A stretch of 40,663 bases of DNA from assembly GCA_964648485.1 (NCBI GenBank), contig CAZYOF010000025.1, positions 1 to 40,663 of the forward strand. Direction: 5' to 3'. Origin of the DNA: DAIOEK01 sp964648485. Its GTDB lineage: Bacteria; Chloroflexota; Anaerolineae; Anaerolineales; Anaerolineaceae. The notes under the pieces were generated by a model that searched no databases, was not told where the DNA came from, and worked only from the letters and a program-made list of their open reading frames with translations. Below are positions 1-8,748 of the stretch, piece after piece. A program made the translations under genes and the position numbers. Every line of letters begins with the position of its first letter. Position 1 is the stretch's first letter.

Positions 1-55
1 TAACAAACCCATGGGTATTTATGACTCGAATTTACAGAAAAATGGTTGCGTAATC
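1..55. repeat. Left copy of terminal inverted repeat
   Basis: Positions 25-55 match the reverse complement of 40609-40639 at 30 of 31 bases; the single mismatch is at position 43. Weaker similarity continues outward over 12-24 (10 of 13) and is marginal at 1-11. The two copies pair base for base out to the two window ends. No gene overlaps it. It could be a dispersed intergenic repeat, the end of a larger element, or a repeat at which the assembly stopped. Confidence 0.75.
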
Positions 56-246
56 GAAATCTGCCCTTAATCAAAGGATATTTTTAAACAATTTATTGAA
101 TAGAAAATCCATTGCACTTTTCCGGTTGGAATAATTAGATTCTGAATATCAGCAAATATAAGTTTGTTTGATAGTCTACAAATATCATGGACCAAACTTG
201 TTCTAAATGCTATGATAACTGTAGAAAATATATCAACTAATATTTG
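56..246. other. Non-coding AT-rich stretch downstream of the glycosyltransferase operon
   Basis: This stretch lies between the left repeat and the stop codon of the first gene (minus strand). I see no convincing coding frame, tRNA or terminator hairpin. The short plus-strand frame starting at 164 runs into the glycosyltransferase gene and has no ribosome binding site, so it is taken as a shadow. Confidence 0.5.
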
Positions 247-1857
247 TCATTTAGAAAATACTAACACCGTATGGAATTGCTCTGGAATTTTTGGGGTAAC
301 AAAATCAGGTTTGGCTTCATCTTCGCGCATAATTATTAATTGTTTTTGCGCTTGCAAGTTGCATTCATCCATTCTGAAGCTATATCTGTCGTATAACCCA
401 GGTTTTCGGAATGGTACATCTCCATCAATGTATCCAATTTTCATTAAGTAAGTTGTTGGATTTGGTTTATCCAAGAATAGAAGGTAAATTGAACTTTCGT
501 GAATATTCTCCGAAATACAAATTTCATATTCTGGAAATTGCTTTGAATAATTCAACGCATCCAAAATTCCATAATTTACGGATCGATTGGACTGATCCTG
601 ATAACGGGTATCTCCAAAATATTCATAAAGAAACCCAACAAATAGAACAAAATATATGGCTATAACAGCAAAAATGATTTTTGGAGAATGAATGAGAACT
701 CGGTAAAATAAATATCCCATTACAAATGTCATGGGAATATAGACCAGTGACAGGCGATGAATGTTAGCTGGTTGAAAAATTCCAATAGAGAGTGATGCTA
801 TTAACCAAAAAATAACCAGAAAAAGTGAAAAGTCCTTTCTTTTATTTGCATCAATTACAGTTAATACTGCACCGAATACAGCAATAATCGTAGCAAAAGG
901 ATACAAGAATCCATAAGGCTCAATGCTATTGAAGGTAATCCCATCCTTTTGAGACCACAATGTTTCAATAAGTTTTTGGATATTTCCAAATACTGTCACC
1001 CAGGCATTGGTCTGAAAAACCGACACCGTTGTAATATACCTAGGATCCGTCGGGAGTCTAGGGATTGAAAACTTATACAGGTTAATTGGGTCTAAGTCGA
1101 ATGCATTGATGATCACGAACATTATCATTGGTAAAGCTGATAGGAGAAAAGCTATCAAGCCCAAGATCAAGTTGCGCCAATTCAGTTTCCCCATTCTCCA
1201 CATCAGCAAAACTGCCGCACCAATGAAAAGTGGGACGACTGCGAAAGTGGTTCCATAAGCATACAACGATATTGCAAAAATTACAGATCCGGCTATAAAC
1301 CAATGGTTCGTCTTTTCGGCAAATAGAAAACAACAGAATCCACCCATGAAAATGAATACCACAAAGTAAGCTTCCAAGCCCCAGCGCGAACTCATAATGC
1401 TCCATGGGCTGATGGCAACCAAGAACATCGAAATTAACCCAAACTTGATATTCAGTATTTTTCTTCCTGCTAGAAAAACAAGAAATAAGGTGAGTATCCC
1501 GGCGATCAAATTTGGCAGGCGGAGTGTCGTTTGTGTCAAACCCCAAAGGTAGATGAATGGAATTGTGAGATAGCCATAAAGGGCACTCTGTCCGCTACCC
1601 CATGAGATAAAGTGAATGGGATTATGGGTTCCAGTTCGATCCATTCGATAATGTAGGATATTGTATGCATCGAGCCCATTTGCTACTTCATCCTGATGAA
1701 GTCCTGCTGGTATGGCGCCAAAATCCCACACCCGGGGGAGAACTCCAATCATGAGTATGAGCAAAAATATCAACAAATTTTTTGATAAATAACTTTTCTT
1801 CATTTGATTACAAAATTTTTCCACACCACCATGGATAACTCTATCAGAAAAAGTCAT
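247..1857 (-). CDS. ArnT/PMT-like membrane glycosyltransferase (GT39/GT83 type)
   Basis: This 536-aa polytopic membrane protein has about ten or more hydrophobic segments. The first extracytoplasmic loop carries an acidic pair in the motif AGLHQDEVANGLDAYNIL (about residues 51-68). In dolichyl-phosphate-mannose or undecaprenyl-phosphate sugar transferases of the GT-C fold, acidic residues in this loop are catalytic. A hydrophilic domain follows the last membrane helix, from about residue 425. The family moves a sugar from a polyprenyl phosphate carrier to an acceptor outside the membrane; the acceptor here is unknown. Its start overlaps the stop of the upstream membrane protein by 4 bp (ATGA), so the two are translationally coupled. 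An in-frame Met at residue 19 is an alternative start. Confidence 0.75.
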   Translation of the reverse strand: MTFSDRVIHGGVEKFCNQMKKSYLSKNLLIFLLILMIGVLPRVWDFGAIPAGLHQDEVANGLDAYNILHYRMDRTGTHNPIHFISWGSGQSALYGYLTIPFIYLWGLTQTTLRLPNLIAGILTLFLVFLAGRKILNIKFGLISMFLVAISPWSIMSSRWGLEAYFVVFIFMGGFCCFLFAEKTNHWFIAGSVIFAISLYAYGTTFAVVPLFIGAAVLLMWRMGKLNWRNLILGLIAFLLSALPMIMFVIINAFDLDPINLYKFSIPRLPTDPRYITTVSVFQTNAWVTVFGNIQKLIETLWSQKDGITFNSIEPYGFLYPFATIIAVFGAVLTVIDANKRKDFSLFLVIFWLIASLSIGIFQPANIHRLSLVYIPMTFVMGYLFYRVLIHSPKIIFAVIAIYFVLFVGFLYEYFGDTRYQDQSNRSVNYGILDALNYSKQFPEYEICISENIHESSIYLLFLDKPNPTTYLMKIGYIDGDVPFRKPGLYDRYSFRMDECNLQAQKQLIIMREDEAKPDFVTPKIPEQFHTVLVFSK

Positions 1858-4055
1858 GGTTTGATATCTACAAGTTTATATTCAGAACCCATATACTTGT
1901 AGCTTGATACTATTCGGTCTTTTGGGGGATTACATTCCTGATCACCTTGAACAAGCAGATACTGACCTACATCCTGGTATTTGACCAACAGAACTGATAA
2001 ACAACCCCTTATTTTTTCATCGCGAATCTTTTCTTCAACTAGGTGGAAAAGCGTTGGATCTAAACCTCTCATAATCAATTCGTCCCGATGTAAGCTCACA
2101 CTATCACGCGCCTCAAGCCACGGTACGATAATGGTGAATTTTCCCTCGTCAGCCAACGTAAATGAATTTTGCGGATTATTGATCACATTTACAATGACTT
2201 CTTGAAATTGACGGCCCATTACATTGTTTTTTTCTATATTGTGTAAATATTCCGGCCATGATCCAAGGAATATAAGAATAATATAAAAAAGGGTAGAAAT
2301 TATTCTCATATTTGGCTTGTTCATAAACCTAAAAACCATATCGAACAAAACATAGATACACAAATAAACAATAAACAAACCGGAATAATAATGATACGTA
2401 AAGAAATCGATAGTTCCACTGTATAAAAATTCAGTCACCAGCCAATTTTGAGTTGCAAGATAGATATAACACAGTATGATCGCTGATAATGCGATGAGCG
2501 CAATCAATCCAGTGTTTATTAAAGACGCTGGTTTTTCTTTTGACTGTAATAATCCTGAAATCCATAGTAGTACTGGAAGATAGATTAAATATCGAGCAAT
2601 ATAATTATGCGGATAATCAATGTTGTAAGAAGCCTGCCATGCATGTCTGGTGGTTACAAAAATCATAACGGTGGAAATTAATAATACTGAAATATGCCAA
2701 AATAAATACGGAGATGTCTGTAAGTCATCCAATAATTGGTGAACTTTTTTCAGCTTTATCGAACCGATCAATTTGGATAAAACCGGACTTGCAATAAGGA
2801 TTAGATATGCAAAGGAAATTCCCCACCAAAATAGAATATCCTCAATACTACGTATAGGTTTAGGACCTTTACCTTCAACATATAAACCCAACATTGCCTG
2901 GATTTCTACACCCTGTAACAATCCGGCAACAACCCAGATCATAAACAGCGATACTGAAATACCAAAAATCGTTAATATCCGGAAAATAATTTTCTTTGAT
3001 ATTTGAATGTTTATCCCGTTTAAACCAGATTCAGGTTTAAGATAGGAAATTATCAGGAATACCGGTAAAAGAGTAATTGTTGCATAACGAGATAACCACA
3101 TTAAACCGATGGTTAAGCCCGAGAAAATATTCCATAAATTATCCAGTTTCCTCGATGGAGCATTGGTAACTGTAAAAAAGACTGACCAAAAGAACAATGG
3201 ATAAGCAATGTTCTCACTCATGAATAGAGAAGGATAGAATAATTGTGCACCATAAACTGCACTTGCGAGAGCTATGAACAAACTTAGTAACCTATTAAAG
3301 TATTTACGAGATATCAGATATATGGGAAATATCGCACTTGACATATAGAGCACATTTACAACAACCAGATAATGGTAAATAAATATCCGATTTAATGAAA
3401 AGATAAAACTTATACTTATGGGATAGAGTGGTGGGTAATGATTGTATTCTGCAATAGCCAGCCAACCTTTATTTATTTGTTGAGCCATCTGTGAATAAAC
3501 AAGCGCATCAGTATATAACGCAATGTTCTGAACTACCGGCAGAAGAATAACAAGTTTGATAATTACAAACAGAAAAAATAGGATGAATATTCCGTATTTT
3601 TCCAGTAACCCTAACATTGGCTTGAAACAATTTATATTGCATCCAATTCTCACCCCAATAAGCCACAAATACAATTGTAGAAAGAGTAAAACAATGGCAA
3701 TATAAATATTAAGGTTGGAAATTAATGCAAAAGACCTTGCCATGAGATACACTTGGCAAGCAAATCCCAAACCTATCATCAATAAAATAATCACACCAAA
3801 AACAATCATAATCATATTGTTTTTAGCAATATCTTTTTGTAATGCTATGAGTTTATCGTGATATTTATTGTGTGGATTATTGAGAATCCAACCAAATAGA
3901 AATGCCAACCCTACCAATAACAGAATTAGGGATAATGTAAAAAATACAGAATTACTATAATATGATAATCTGCCGTTTATATAGTAATAGTTAGTTAAAG
4001 AAAAAAATACTGCAATCAACTCCCCTAAAAGAACGTAGGGAACAAATCCACCCAT
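1854..4055 (-). CDS. Large polytopic membrane protein, GT-C glycosyltransferase-like
   Basis: This 733-aa protein has many transmembrane helices. A GT39/GT83-like signature appears after the fifth or sixth helix: an acidic residue in LYTDALVYSQMAQQI, then NHYPPLYPISISFIF, which resembles the PPLY motif of PMT_2-family proteins. About 170 N-terminal residues of extra helices precede this core. A soluble extracytoplasmic domain of about 100 residues forms the C-terminus. It starts at an ATG with an upstream GGAG and is the first gene of a two-gene unit. It probably works with the downstream glycosyltransferase on a cell-envelope glycan or glycoprotein. The substrate cannot be read from the sequence, and the GT assignment is weaker than for its partner. 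Confidence 0.6.
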   Translation of the reverse strand: MGGFVPYVLLGELIAVFFSLTNYYYINGRLSYYSNSVFFTLSLILLLVGLAFLFGWILNNPHNKYHDKLIALQKDIAKNNMIMIVFGVIILLMIGLGFACQVYLMARSFALISNLNIYIAIVLLFLQLYLWLIGVRIGCNINCFKPMLGLLEKYGIFILFFLFVIIKLVILLPVVQNIALYTDALVYSQMAQQINKGWLAIAEYNHYPPLYPISISFIFSLNRIFIYHYLVVVNVLYMSSAIFPIYLISRKYFNRLLSLFIALASAVYGAQLFYPSLFMSENIAYPLFFWSVFFTVTNAPSRKLDNLWNIFSGLTIGLMWLSRYATITLLPVFLIISYLKPESGLNGINIQISKKIIFRILTIFGISVSLFMIWVVAGLLQGVEIQAMLGLYVEGKGPKPIRSIEDILFWWGISFAYLILIASPVLSKLIGSIKLKKVHQLLDDLQTSPYLFWHISVLLISTVMIFVTTRHAWQASYNIDYPHNYIARYLIYLPVLLWISGLLQSKEKPASLINTGLIALIALSAIILCYIYLATQNWLVTEFLYSGTIDFFTYHYYSGLFIVYLCIYVLFDMVFRFMNKPNMRIISTLFYIILIFLGSWPEYLHNIEKNNVMGRQFQEVIVNVINNPQNSFTLADEGKFTIIVPWLEARDSVSLHRDELIMRGLDPTLFHLVEEKIRDEKIRGCLSVLLVKYQDVGQYLLVQGDQECNPPKDRIVSSYKYMGSEYKLVDIKP

Positions 4056-4146
4056 TTATCAACTGCTCCATTAATAATTTATTATCAGCTCAAAACCTAA
4101 TATATTATTATATAATACCAAACCTCGCAAATTTTTATTAAATTAA

Positions 4147-5013
4147 TCAATCAAAGAACTGAACCATTTCTGCTTCATATTCGGCGGGATTATCCTGAAT
4201 GGCTGTTGTATGTTCAGACCCTTTAGAAATCCAGAGGTAAGAATTTTCCCCCACTTGGTTATAAAACATCCGATTGAATGCCACTTCCATCTCATTTTTA
4301 CCAGCCGCGATAAAAAGAAATTTTGTGTTTTCTACTTTCACAATTGAGTCAATGAGTGAAAATGGAGGTTTTGTACCACCAATCACCTGAACTGTTGCGA
4401 ACATTACCCTTGCCGTGTAATTCCGTACCAGAGGACGTTCTGATTCCAAAGCGAGCAATTCACTCAAACTGCGCCGGGTGGCTCCATCTGCAACGATTTT
4501 TTCTATTTGGGGATAAGTGGATGCAGCACCCAGAAGCACTTCACCACCCATCGAGATGCCTAAACCGCCAATATGATTCACATCAGGTTGGTTTTCTAGA
4601 TAAGCGACCGCAGCACCCACATCAGCTGTGCCTTGCCAACCCAGGCGATTCGTTCTCCCTCCACTTTCTCCATGCCCGCGCTGATCTACTGCCAGAACTC
4701 CATATCCACTCCGGGTTAACAATCGAATATATGGAAGAACAGACTCACGCGATCCACCAGAACCATGCAACACGATTACAACTGTGCCATTTTGCGGGGA
4801 TTGGTACCAACCTTCTAGTTGAATCCCATCATCAGTAAGTAGTGTGACCTCTTCAAAACCTTCGGGTGGATTACCAACAGGTGTATGCGCCGGAATGAGG
4901 GCGGCAATACCCATGCCCACCGGGAATAAGACATAAAGTATAAAAATGATTATTCCAATCGCTATACCCAATCCATAGATTGTCTGCCGGATCCTGACTT
5001 TGCTTGAAATCAT
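4147..5013 (-). CDS. Membrane-anchored alpha/beta hydrolase (serine hydrolase)
   Basis: This 288-aa protein has one N-terminal transmembrane segment (about residues 12-37), then an alpha/beta-hydrolase fold. Visible motifs are the oxyanion-hole strand VVIVLHGSGGSRESV, DQRGHGESGG, the nucleophile elbow GLGISMGGE (GxSxG) and a C-terminal catalytic His in GSEHTTAI. The acid residue is probably an Asp or Glu in the AAGKNEMEV region. This resembles the BAAT/serine-aminopeptidase-like group of uncharacterised hydrolases. The catalytic domain is likely outside the membrane. The start has AAGGAAG a few bases upstream. Substrate unknown. Confidence 0.8.
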   Translation of the reverse strand: MISSKVRIRQTIYGLGIAIGIIIFILYVLFPVGMGIAALIPAHTPVGNPPEGFEEVTLLTDDGIQLEGWYQSPQNGTVVIVLHGSGGSRESVLPYIRLLTRSGYGVLAVDQRGHGESGGRTNRLGWQGTADVGAAVAYLENQPDVNHIGGLGISMGGEVLLGAASTYPQIEKIVADGATRRSLSELLALESERPLVRNYTARVMFATVQVIGGTKPPFSLIDSIVKVENTKFLFIAAGKNEMEVAFNRMFYNQVGENSYLWISKGSEHTTAIQDNPAEYEAEMVQFFD

Positions 5014-5117
5014 CTATTTCTTCCTTGAATCCACGAGTTATCAGATGAATATATAACATAAAATTAGAATGAGAGAAATCAATCATTGATGGAATTTTTA
5101 TACATCCTCCCTTATAG

Positions 5118-5144
5118 AAAAAACCAGTCTTTATAAGACTGGTT
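5118..5144 (-). terminator. Rho-independent terminator of the small lipoprotein gene
   Basis: A perfect 10-bp stem (5122-5131 with 5135-5144) with a 3-nt loop is followed on the minus strand by six T residues. It lies 26 nt past the stop codon of the lipoprotein gene that ends at 5171. Confidence 0.85.
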
Positions 5145-5170
5145 ATGTTTTTCGTATATAAGAAAAAAGA

Positions 5171-5575
5171 TTATTCGACCGTAAATTCCAATGTGCGATC
5201 AAGTTTATCGTTAAGCCATAAATCCACTTTATAACTTCCGAGTGGCCATAAATCATTGTTTTCGAGCGAAAACGGATAAACACCATCTCCACCAGTTAGG
5301 GTTACCTCATCAATCATCAGGTTGGGTTCCACGCCCTCCACATCAACTGCGTACCAGGTAGCTTTTAATGTAGTATCATCAGGCGCGTTTGCAAGGTTAA
5401 CAATGGCGTAGAAAACCTGATCCTGAGTAAAAGAGTTAACTGGATTTGTGCCTTCTTCGTCTATCGAGAGATACGCATCCTTAATGTTGGCTGTGCTCGC
5501 GCTAAAACTACAAGCTATAGATACGATTAGCAGGACCAGGAACAAAGCAATAAGTTGAATTTTTATTTTTACCAT
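5171..5575 (-). CDS. Small predicted lipoprotein, unknown function
   Basis: The 134-aa protein begins with a lysine-containing lipoprotein signal peptide and a lipobox ending IVSIAC (Cys at about residue 22 from the chosen start). The rest is a small beta-rich domain with no motif I recognise; its spacing of hydrophobic residues and the ending SYKVDLWLNDKLDRTLEF suggest an Ig-like fold. The longer frame begins at a TTG that lies inside the ribosome binding site; the ATG at 5575, 8 nt after GGAGG, is the better start. It is divergent from the FW-domain lipoprotein and the two share an 83- to 158-nt regulatory gap. It ends at a strong terminator. Confidence 0.7.
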   Translation of the reverse strand: MVKIKIQLIALFLVLLIVSIACSFSASTANIKDAYLSIDEEGTNPVNSFTQDQVFYAIVNLANAPDDTTLKATWYAVDVEGVEPNLMIDEVTLTGGDGVYPFSLENNDLWPLGSYKVDLWLNDKLDRTLEFTVE

Positions 5576-5661
5576 AACAGCATCCTCCAATAAGAGAGTA
5601 GTTCTGATATTCTTGAGTTACCACACTGTGTATAACAATTAATAAAGGCTAGATTACCTGT

Positions 5662-5689
5662 TTTACATTGTAATTGTTGGTGCTATACT
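5662..5689 (+). promoter_or_regulatory. Predicted sigma-70 type promoter for the FW-domain lipoprotein
   Basis: A TTTACA -35 box (5662-5667) and a TATACT -10 box (5684-5689) are separated by 16 bp, each box one base from consensus. Transcription would begin near 5696, which leaves a leader of about 38 nt before the ATG at 5734 and rules out the longer frame that begins at 5674. Confidence 0.55.
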
Positions 5690-5733
5690 CAAAAAAAATA
5701 ATAATCAAATATAAAATCTGCAAGGGAGGAACT

Positions 5734-6396
5734 ATGGCTACAAATTCAAAATTCCTCATCGTTGCCTGTGTAATATTGATTACAGGAATAGCTTGTTCGC
5801 TTACTGGAACAGCAATCCAACCCACGCCGATTGTTCAAACTGTGGTAGTTGTAGCCACGTCAGAACCACCCACGCAAACCATAGAGGTACCAACCGCGAC
5901 ACCGACTGAAACCCTGAAACCATCGGACACACCAATCCCTCCAACAGAAACCCCTACTGATACACCCACAGCAACAAATACCCCCATCCCTTGCAATATG
6001 GCTGCATTTATTGATGATGTTAATTATCCAGATGGTAGTGATGTAATTACAGGCGCGGAATTCACCAAAACCTGGCGCCTGAAAAATGTTGGAACATGTT
6101 CCTGGAATAATACATATAAGATCGTGTATGTATCTGGTGATAATTTAAATGCACCAAGCACCACAAAAGTCACCAATTTAACAATCAACCCGGGCGAATC
6201 GGTGGATGTCAGTGTCAAGTTGAAAGCACCTAGCAGCAAAGGCACTTATCGATCTTATTTTAAACTCATGGCTCCAGATGGTACCACATTTGGTATCGGC
6301 GCAAATGGGGCAAATGCCTTCTGGGTTGAGATCGAAGTAGTTGAAATTTTTATTTTGCCTAAACTTACATTAATACCGGTATTCCCACTGCCTTAA
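5734..6396 (+). CDS. Lipoprotein with NBR1-type FW (Ig-like) domain
   Basis: The 220-aa protein has a lipoprotein signal peptide with lipobox ITGIAC, a Thr/Pro-rich linker of about 60 residues (repeats of the PTxTPT type), and a C-terminal domain of about 105 residues. This domain fits the NBR1 FW or Ig-like domain: FTKTWRLKNVGTCSWN, INPGESVDVSVKLKAPSSKGTYRSYFKL. The tryptophans of the four-Trp signature are largely present. In bacteria, especially Chloroflexota, this domain is common on exported proteins of unknown role. The start is fixed by GGGAGGA 4 nt upstream; the first 20 residues of the longer frame are not used. A strong terminator follows. Confidence 0.85.
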   Translation: MATNSKFLIVACVILITGIACSLTGTAIQPTPIVQTVVVVATSEPPTQTIEVPTATPTETLKPSDTPIPPTETPTDTPTATNTPIPCNMAAFIDDVNYPDGSDVITGAEFTKTWRLKNVGTCSWNNTYKIVYVSGDNLNAPSTTKVTNLTINPGESVDVSVKLKAPSSKGTYRSYFKLMAPDGTTFGIGANGANAFWVEIEVVEIFILPKLTLIPVFPLP

Positions 6397-6455
6397 TGAG
6401 TAATATTAACTCGTCTTTGAATATTTCAAAAATCTGCTATATATTATGCATATCG

Positions 6456-6498
6456 AAAACAGAAGCCAAAATAGATGCTTCTGTTTTTATATTTTTTT
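6456..6498 (+). terminator. Rho-independent terminator after the FW-domain lipoprotein
   Basis: An 11-bp stem, 6456-6466 with 6477-6487, closes a 10-nt loop. It runs into a T-rich tract with only a TATA interruption. It separates the lipoprotein from the sigma-factor operon. Confidence 0.85.
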
Positions 6499-6523
6499 CG
6501 TATCCAAATCTTAATTTTTTCGT
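6493..6523 (+). repeat. Short direct repeat upstream of the ECF sigma gene
   Basis: The sequence TTTTTTCGT occurs at 6493-6501 and 6515-6523, a 22-bp offset of about two helical turns, 17 nt before the sigma start codon. It may be an operator or promoter element, but T runs are common in this AT-rich DNA and the first copy overlaps the terminator tail. Confidence 0.3.
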
Positions 6524-6539
6524 CATAATATAGGAAAGG

Positions 6540-7094
6540 ATGAAATCTCCCGAAGAGCAGACACTACTACACCGCGCAAAACAACTGCAACCGGAAGCGC
6601 TTACTAAGGTCTATGACCTATACAGCACACCGGTGTATAAGTATGCTTATCGTCTGCTGGGAGATAACAACCTGGCAGAAGATTGTGTTGCAGACGTTTT
6701 TGGCCGCTTCCTGACTGCCATGAACCAGGGCGGAGGTCCACAGTCTCATTTGCGTGCTTATTTATATCGCATAGCACACAATTGGATAGTGGATCATTAC
6801 AGGAAAAACGCAAACATAGATGTTGAGGAATTAACAGACTTTGCAATAGCCAAGGAAGATACTGCCAGGGAAGCATCTGACCGTTTGGAAAAGAAATTAC
6901 TCCGCCAAATGGTTATTCGATTGCCTGATGAACAGCGCCAAGTGATAATACTCCGATATTTAGAGCAATGGTCATTAGAAGAAATAGCTGAAGGTATGAA
7001 TAAAACTGTAGGGGCAGTCAAAGCTCTCCAACACCGCGCACTGGCATCATTACAAAGATTATGGGATGAAAATAATGAAAGACCAAATGAGTAA
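6540..7094 (+). CDS. ECF-type RNA polymerase sigma factor
   Basis: The 184-aa protein has region 2 at about residues 22-90 (LYSTPVYKYAYRLLGDNNLA, then AEDCVADVFGRFL) and region 4 at about 125-178 (LPDEQRQVIILRYLEQWSLE, then AEGMNKTVGAVKALQHRA). Regions 1.2 and 3 are absent, as expected for an ECF sigma. It would direct polymerase to a small regulon, probably including its own operon. AGGAAAGG sits directly before the ATG. The gene overlaps the downstream membrane protein gene, which makes that protein the likely regulator. The stimulus is unknown. Confidence 0.9.
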   Translation: MKSPEEQTLLHRAKQLQPEALTKVYDLYSTPVYKYAYRLLGDNNLAEDCVADVFGRFLTAMNQGGGPQSHLRAYLYRIAHNWIVDHYRKNANIDVEELTDFAIAKEDTAREASDRLEKKLLRQMVIRLPDEQRQVIILRYLEQWSLEEIAEGMNKTVGAVKALQHRALASLQRLWDENNERPNE

Positions 7095-8079
7095 TCAAGA
7101 AGAGAATACACAGACATCTCTTGAGATCAGGTTAAGTCATCTCAGTAATGTACCCGAGCGGGATTTGGAAACTGCTACCAGGCAGAGATCTGCTTTTATA
7201 AAAAAAGCAAACTCGATCAATTCATTTAGACAAAATAAAAGCCCCGTATCTACAACAGTAATTCCACGTCATATAGAGTGGACGCAAATCCTTGGTAGAA
7301 AGGAAGGACGAAAAATGAGTTTTATTACCACTCTATTGATTGTTATTGGTCTTGTATTTGGAGGGACAGGCGTAACCGTAGCTGCAGCCCAATCAGCCAT
7401 GCCTGACGATCTTTTATATCCAGTAAAGCTGGTCAGTGAAGACATAGCATTAAGTCTGAATACAAACCCCGAAACAGCATATAACACTGAACTTGCGCTA
7501 ACACAGAGACGCGCAGAAGAAATGGTCCAACTTGCAATTGGCGAAGGTGTATATGACGAAGCAGCAGCCCAGCGTTTGATGCTGAGAATTGACCAAGCCT
7601 TAAAAACTGGCAGTACTTTGGATGGTGAAGAAATGCCCAAAGCCATGCTTCAAATGCAGAATCATCTGCAAACCATGCTTCGGGTGATGGAACAGTCTAA
7701 TATGTCTGCAGAAGCTCAGCAGCAAATGACAAGGTTGATGGCTCAAATTCAAAGCCGGATTGAGACTTTACAGCAAACCCAGAATATGGAAGAACTGAGA
7801 TTGCGGATTCATACAGGTCAGTTTAATGGAGAAGATCTGGGAAAAAAGAATCAATCTATGAATGAGAATAAAAATCAAATCAACAATCCCTCATCAGATA
7901 CCGAAGAAACACCTGATCCCTTAAAAAACAAGGGAGAGAACCAGAATCCGATGAATAATGATGGAATGCAGGGAAACGGACCACAGACTGGTTTTGATGG
8001 AACTATGACACCCGGAGGACCAAATTTTTATAACGGCAACGGTCAAGGGCCATTTTCTACACCACAAAAAAATAAATAA
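7066..8079 (+). CDS. DUF5667-like single-pass membrane protein, probable sigma-factor partner
   Basis: The protein is up to 337 aa, with an N-terminal cytoplasmic part of about 80 residues, one transmembrane helix (about 84-106), and an extracytoplasmic domain starting AMPDDLLYPVKLVSEDIALS, the typical opening of DUF5667. Helical, Gln/Met-rich sequence follows to about residue 250. The C-terminal 80 residues are low-complexity, rich in Asn, Gln, Gly and Pro. Genes of this type follow ECF sigma genes in Chloroflexota and are presumed to anchor or inhibit them. The start is uncertain: ATG codons at 7066, 7075 and 7087 are all in frame and all overlap the sigma gene; no strong ribosome binding site decides. 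Anti-sigma function is inferred from position, not from a recognised zinc motif. Confidence 0.8.
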   Translation: MKIMKDQMSNQEENTQTSLEIRLSHLSNVPERDLETATRQRSAFIKKANSINSFRQNKSPVSTTVIPRHIEWTQILGRKEGRKMSFITTLLIVIGLVFGGTGVTVAAAQSAMPDDLLYPVKLVSEDIALSLNTNPETAYNTELALTQRRAEEMVQLAIGEGVYDEAAAQRLMLRIDQALKTGSTLDGEEMPKAMLQMQNHLQTMLRVMEQSNMSAEAQQQMTRLMAQIQSRIETLQQTQNMEELRLRIHTGQFNGEDLGKKNQSMNENKNQINNPSSDTEETPDPLKNKGENQNPMNNDGMQGNGPQTGFDGTMTPGGPNFYNGNGQGPFSTPQKNK

Positions 8080-8103
8080 TAAATATGGATTATGAAATTT
8101 ATG

Positions 8104-8134
8104 AAATTCCCGGTTTAGAACCGGGAATTTTCTT
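8104..8134 (+). terminator. Rho-independent terminator of the sigma operon, between convergent genes
   Basis: A perfect 12-bp stem (8104-8115 with 8119-8130) has a 3-nt loop and a short T tract on the plus strand. The symmetric stem may also slow transcription arriving from the minus-strand gene, which ends at 8140. Confidence 0.85.
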
Positions 8135-8139
8135 AACAT

Positions 8140-8700
8140 TTATGATCTATGAACAAATCCTATTTCATCTGAAAGGTTTGGCGTTTTGACAAACTTCGAG
8201 GGTTGTGATTTTCTTATCTGAAGAACCAAACCCAGCAGAAGCAACCCAAAGAAGATTATCTGGCTCGCGGGGGGAACTAAAGGTAATGATTGTATTAATA
8301 GCAGTGCTCCTAGACCTGAGCTGAGAATAACTGCCGACCAGTCGAAAAGGGTTAACATTAAAGCAGCACCACCAGCGCCCATAATTAACATAACCAGCCA
8401 TTGCAACATTCCGAGTTCAAGTTGTAAAACATTCATCAAACCACTCGCAAAATAAGCTCCAAGCAAAAACCCACCTACACCAAAAGCAATGTTTTTTAAG
8501 GAGCGCACCAACACCACAAGGATAATGCCGCAAATAATTCCTACACCCAGGTAATACCAAATTTTTAAATCACCAGCCATTCTCTGAAGAGAAGAAAATC
8601 CAAACATAAAACCAGCTGCACCAATAAACAACCATAACAGTTTGCGGCCAAAAAAGAGTAATCCACCACCCAGTAGCAATCGAATCACTTCAAATTCCAC
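8140..8700 (-). CDS. DUF4203/TMEM198-like multi-pass membrane protein
   Basis: This 186-aa protein is almost entirely hydrophobic, with about seven membrane helices rich in Gly (GGGLLFFGRKLLWLFIGAAG, GVGGFLLGAYFASGL). The pattern fits the DUF4203/TMEM198 family, whose function is unknown in bacteria. The GTG at 8706 overlaps the GAGG ribosome binding site, so the GTG at 8700, two codons further in, is preferred. It lies 48 nt downstream of the nitroreductase on the same strand and may be cotranscribed. Confidence 0.6.
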   Translation of the reverse strand: MEFEVIRLLLGGGLLFFGRKLLWLFIGAAGFMFGFSSLQRMAGDLKIWYYLGVGIICGIILVVLVRSLKNIAFGVGGFLLGAYFASGLMNVLQLELGMLQWLVMLIMGAGGAALMLTLFDWSAVILSSGLGALLLIQSLPLVPPASQIIFFGLLLLGLVLQIRKSQPSKFVKTPNLSDEIGFVHRS

Positions 8701-8748
8701 ATCCACCTCGCATAATCATGATACAGAGATGGGTGCAACACTCATGCC

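Noticed and set aside
1082..1546. 154-aa minus-strand frame inside the glycosyltransferase gene
   Set aside because: It is a different frame of the same strand within a clear membrane protein gene; composition is that of a shadow frame.
4356..4838. 160-aa plus-strand frame inside the hydrolase gene
   Set aside because: It is fully antisense to a well-supported alpha/beta hydrolase and shows no motif or ribosome binding site.
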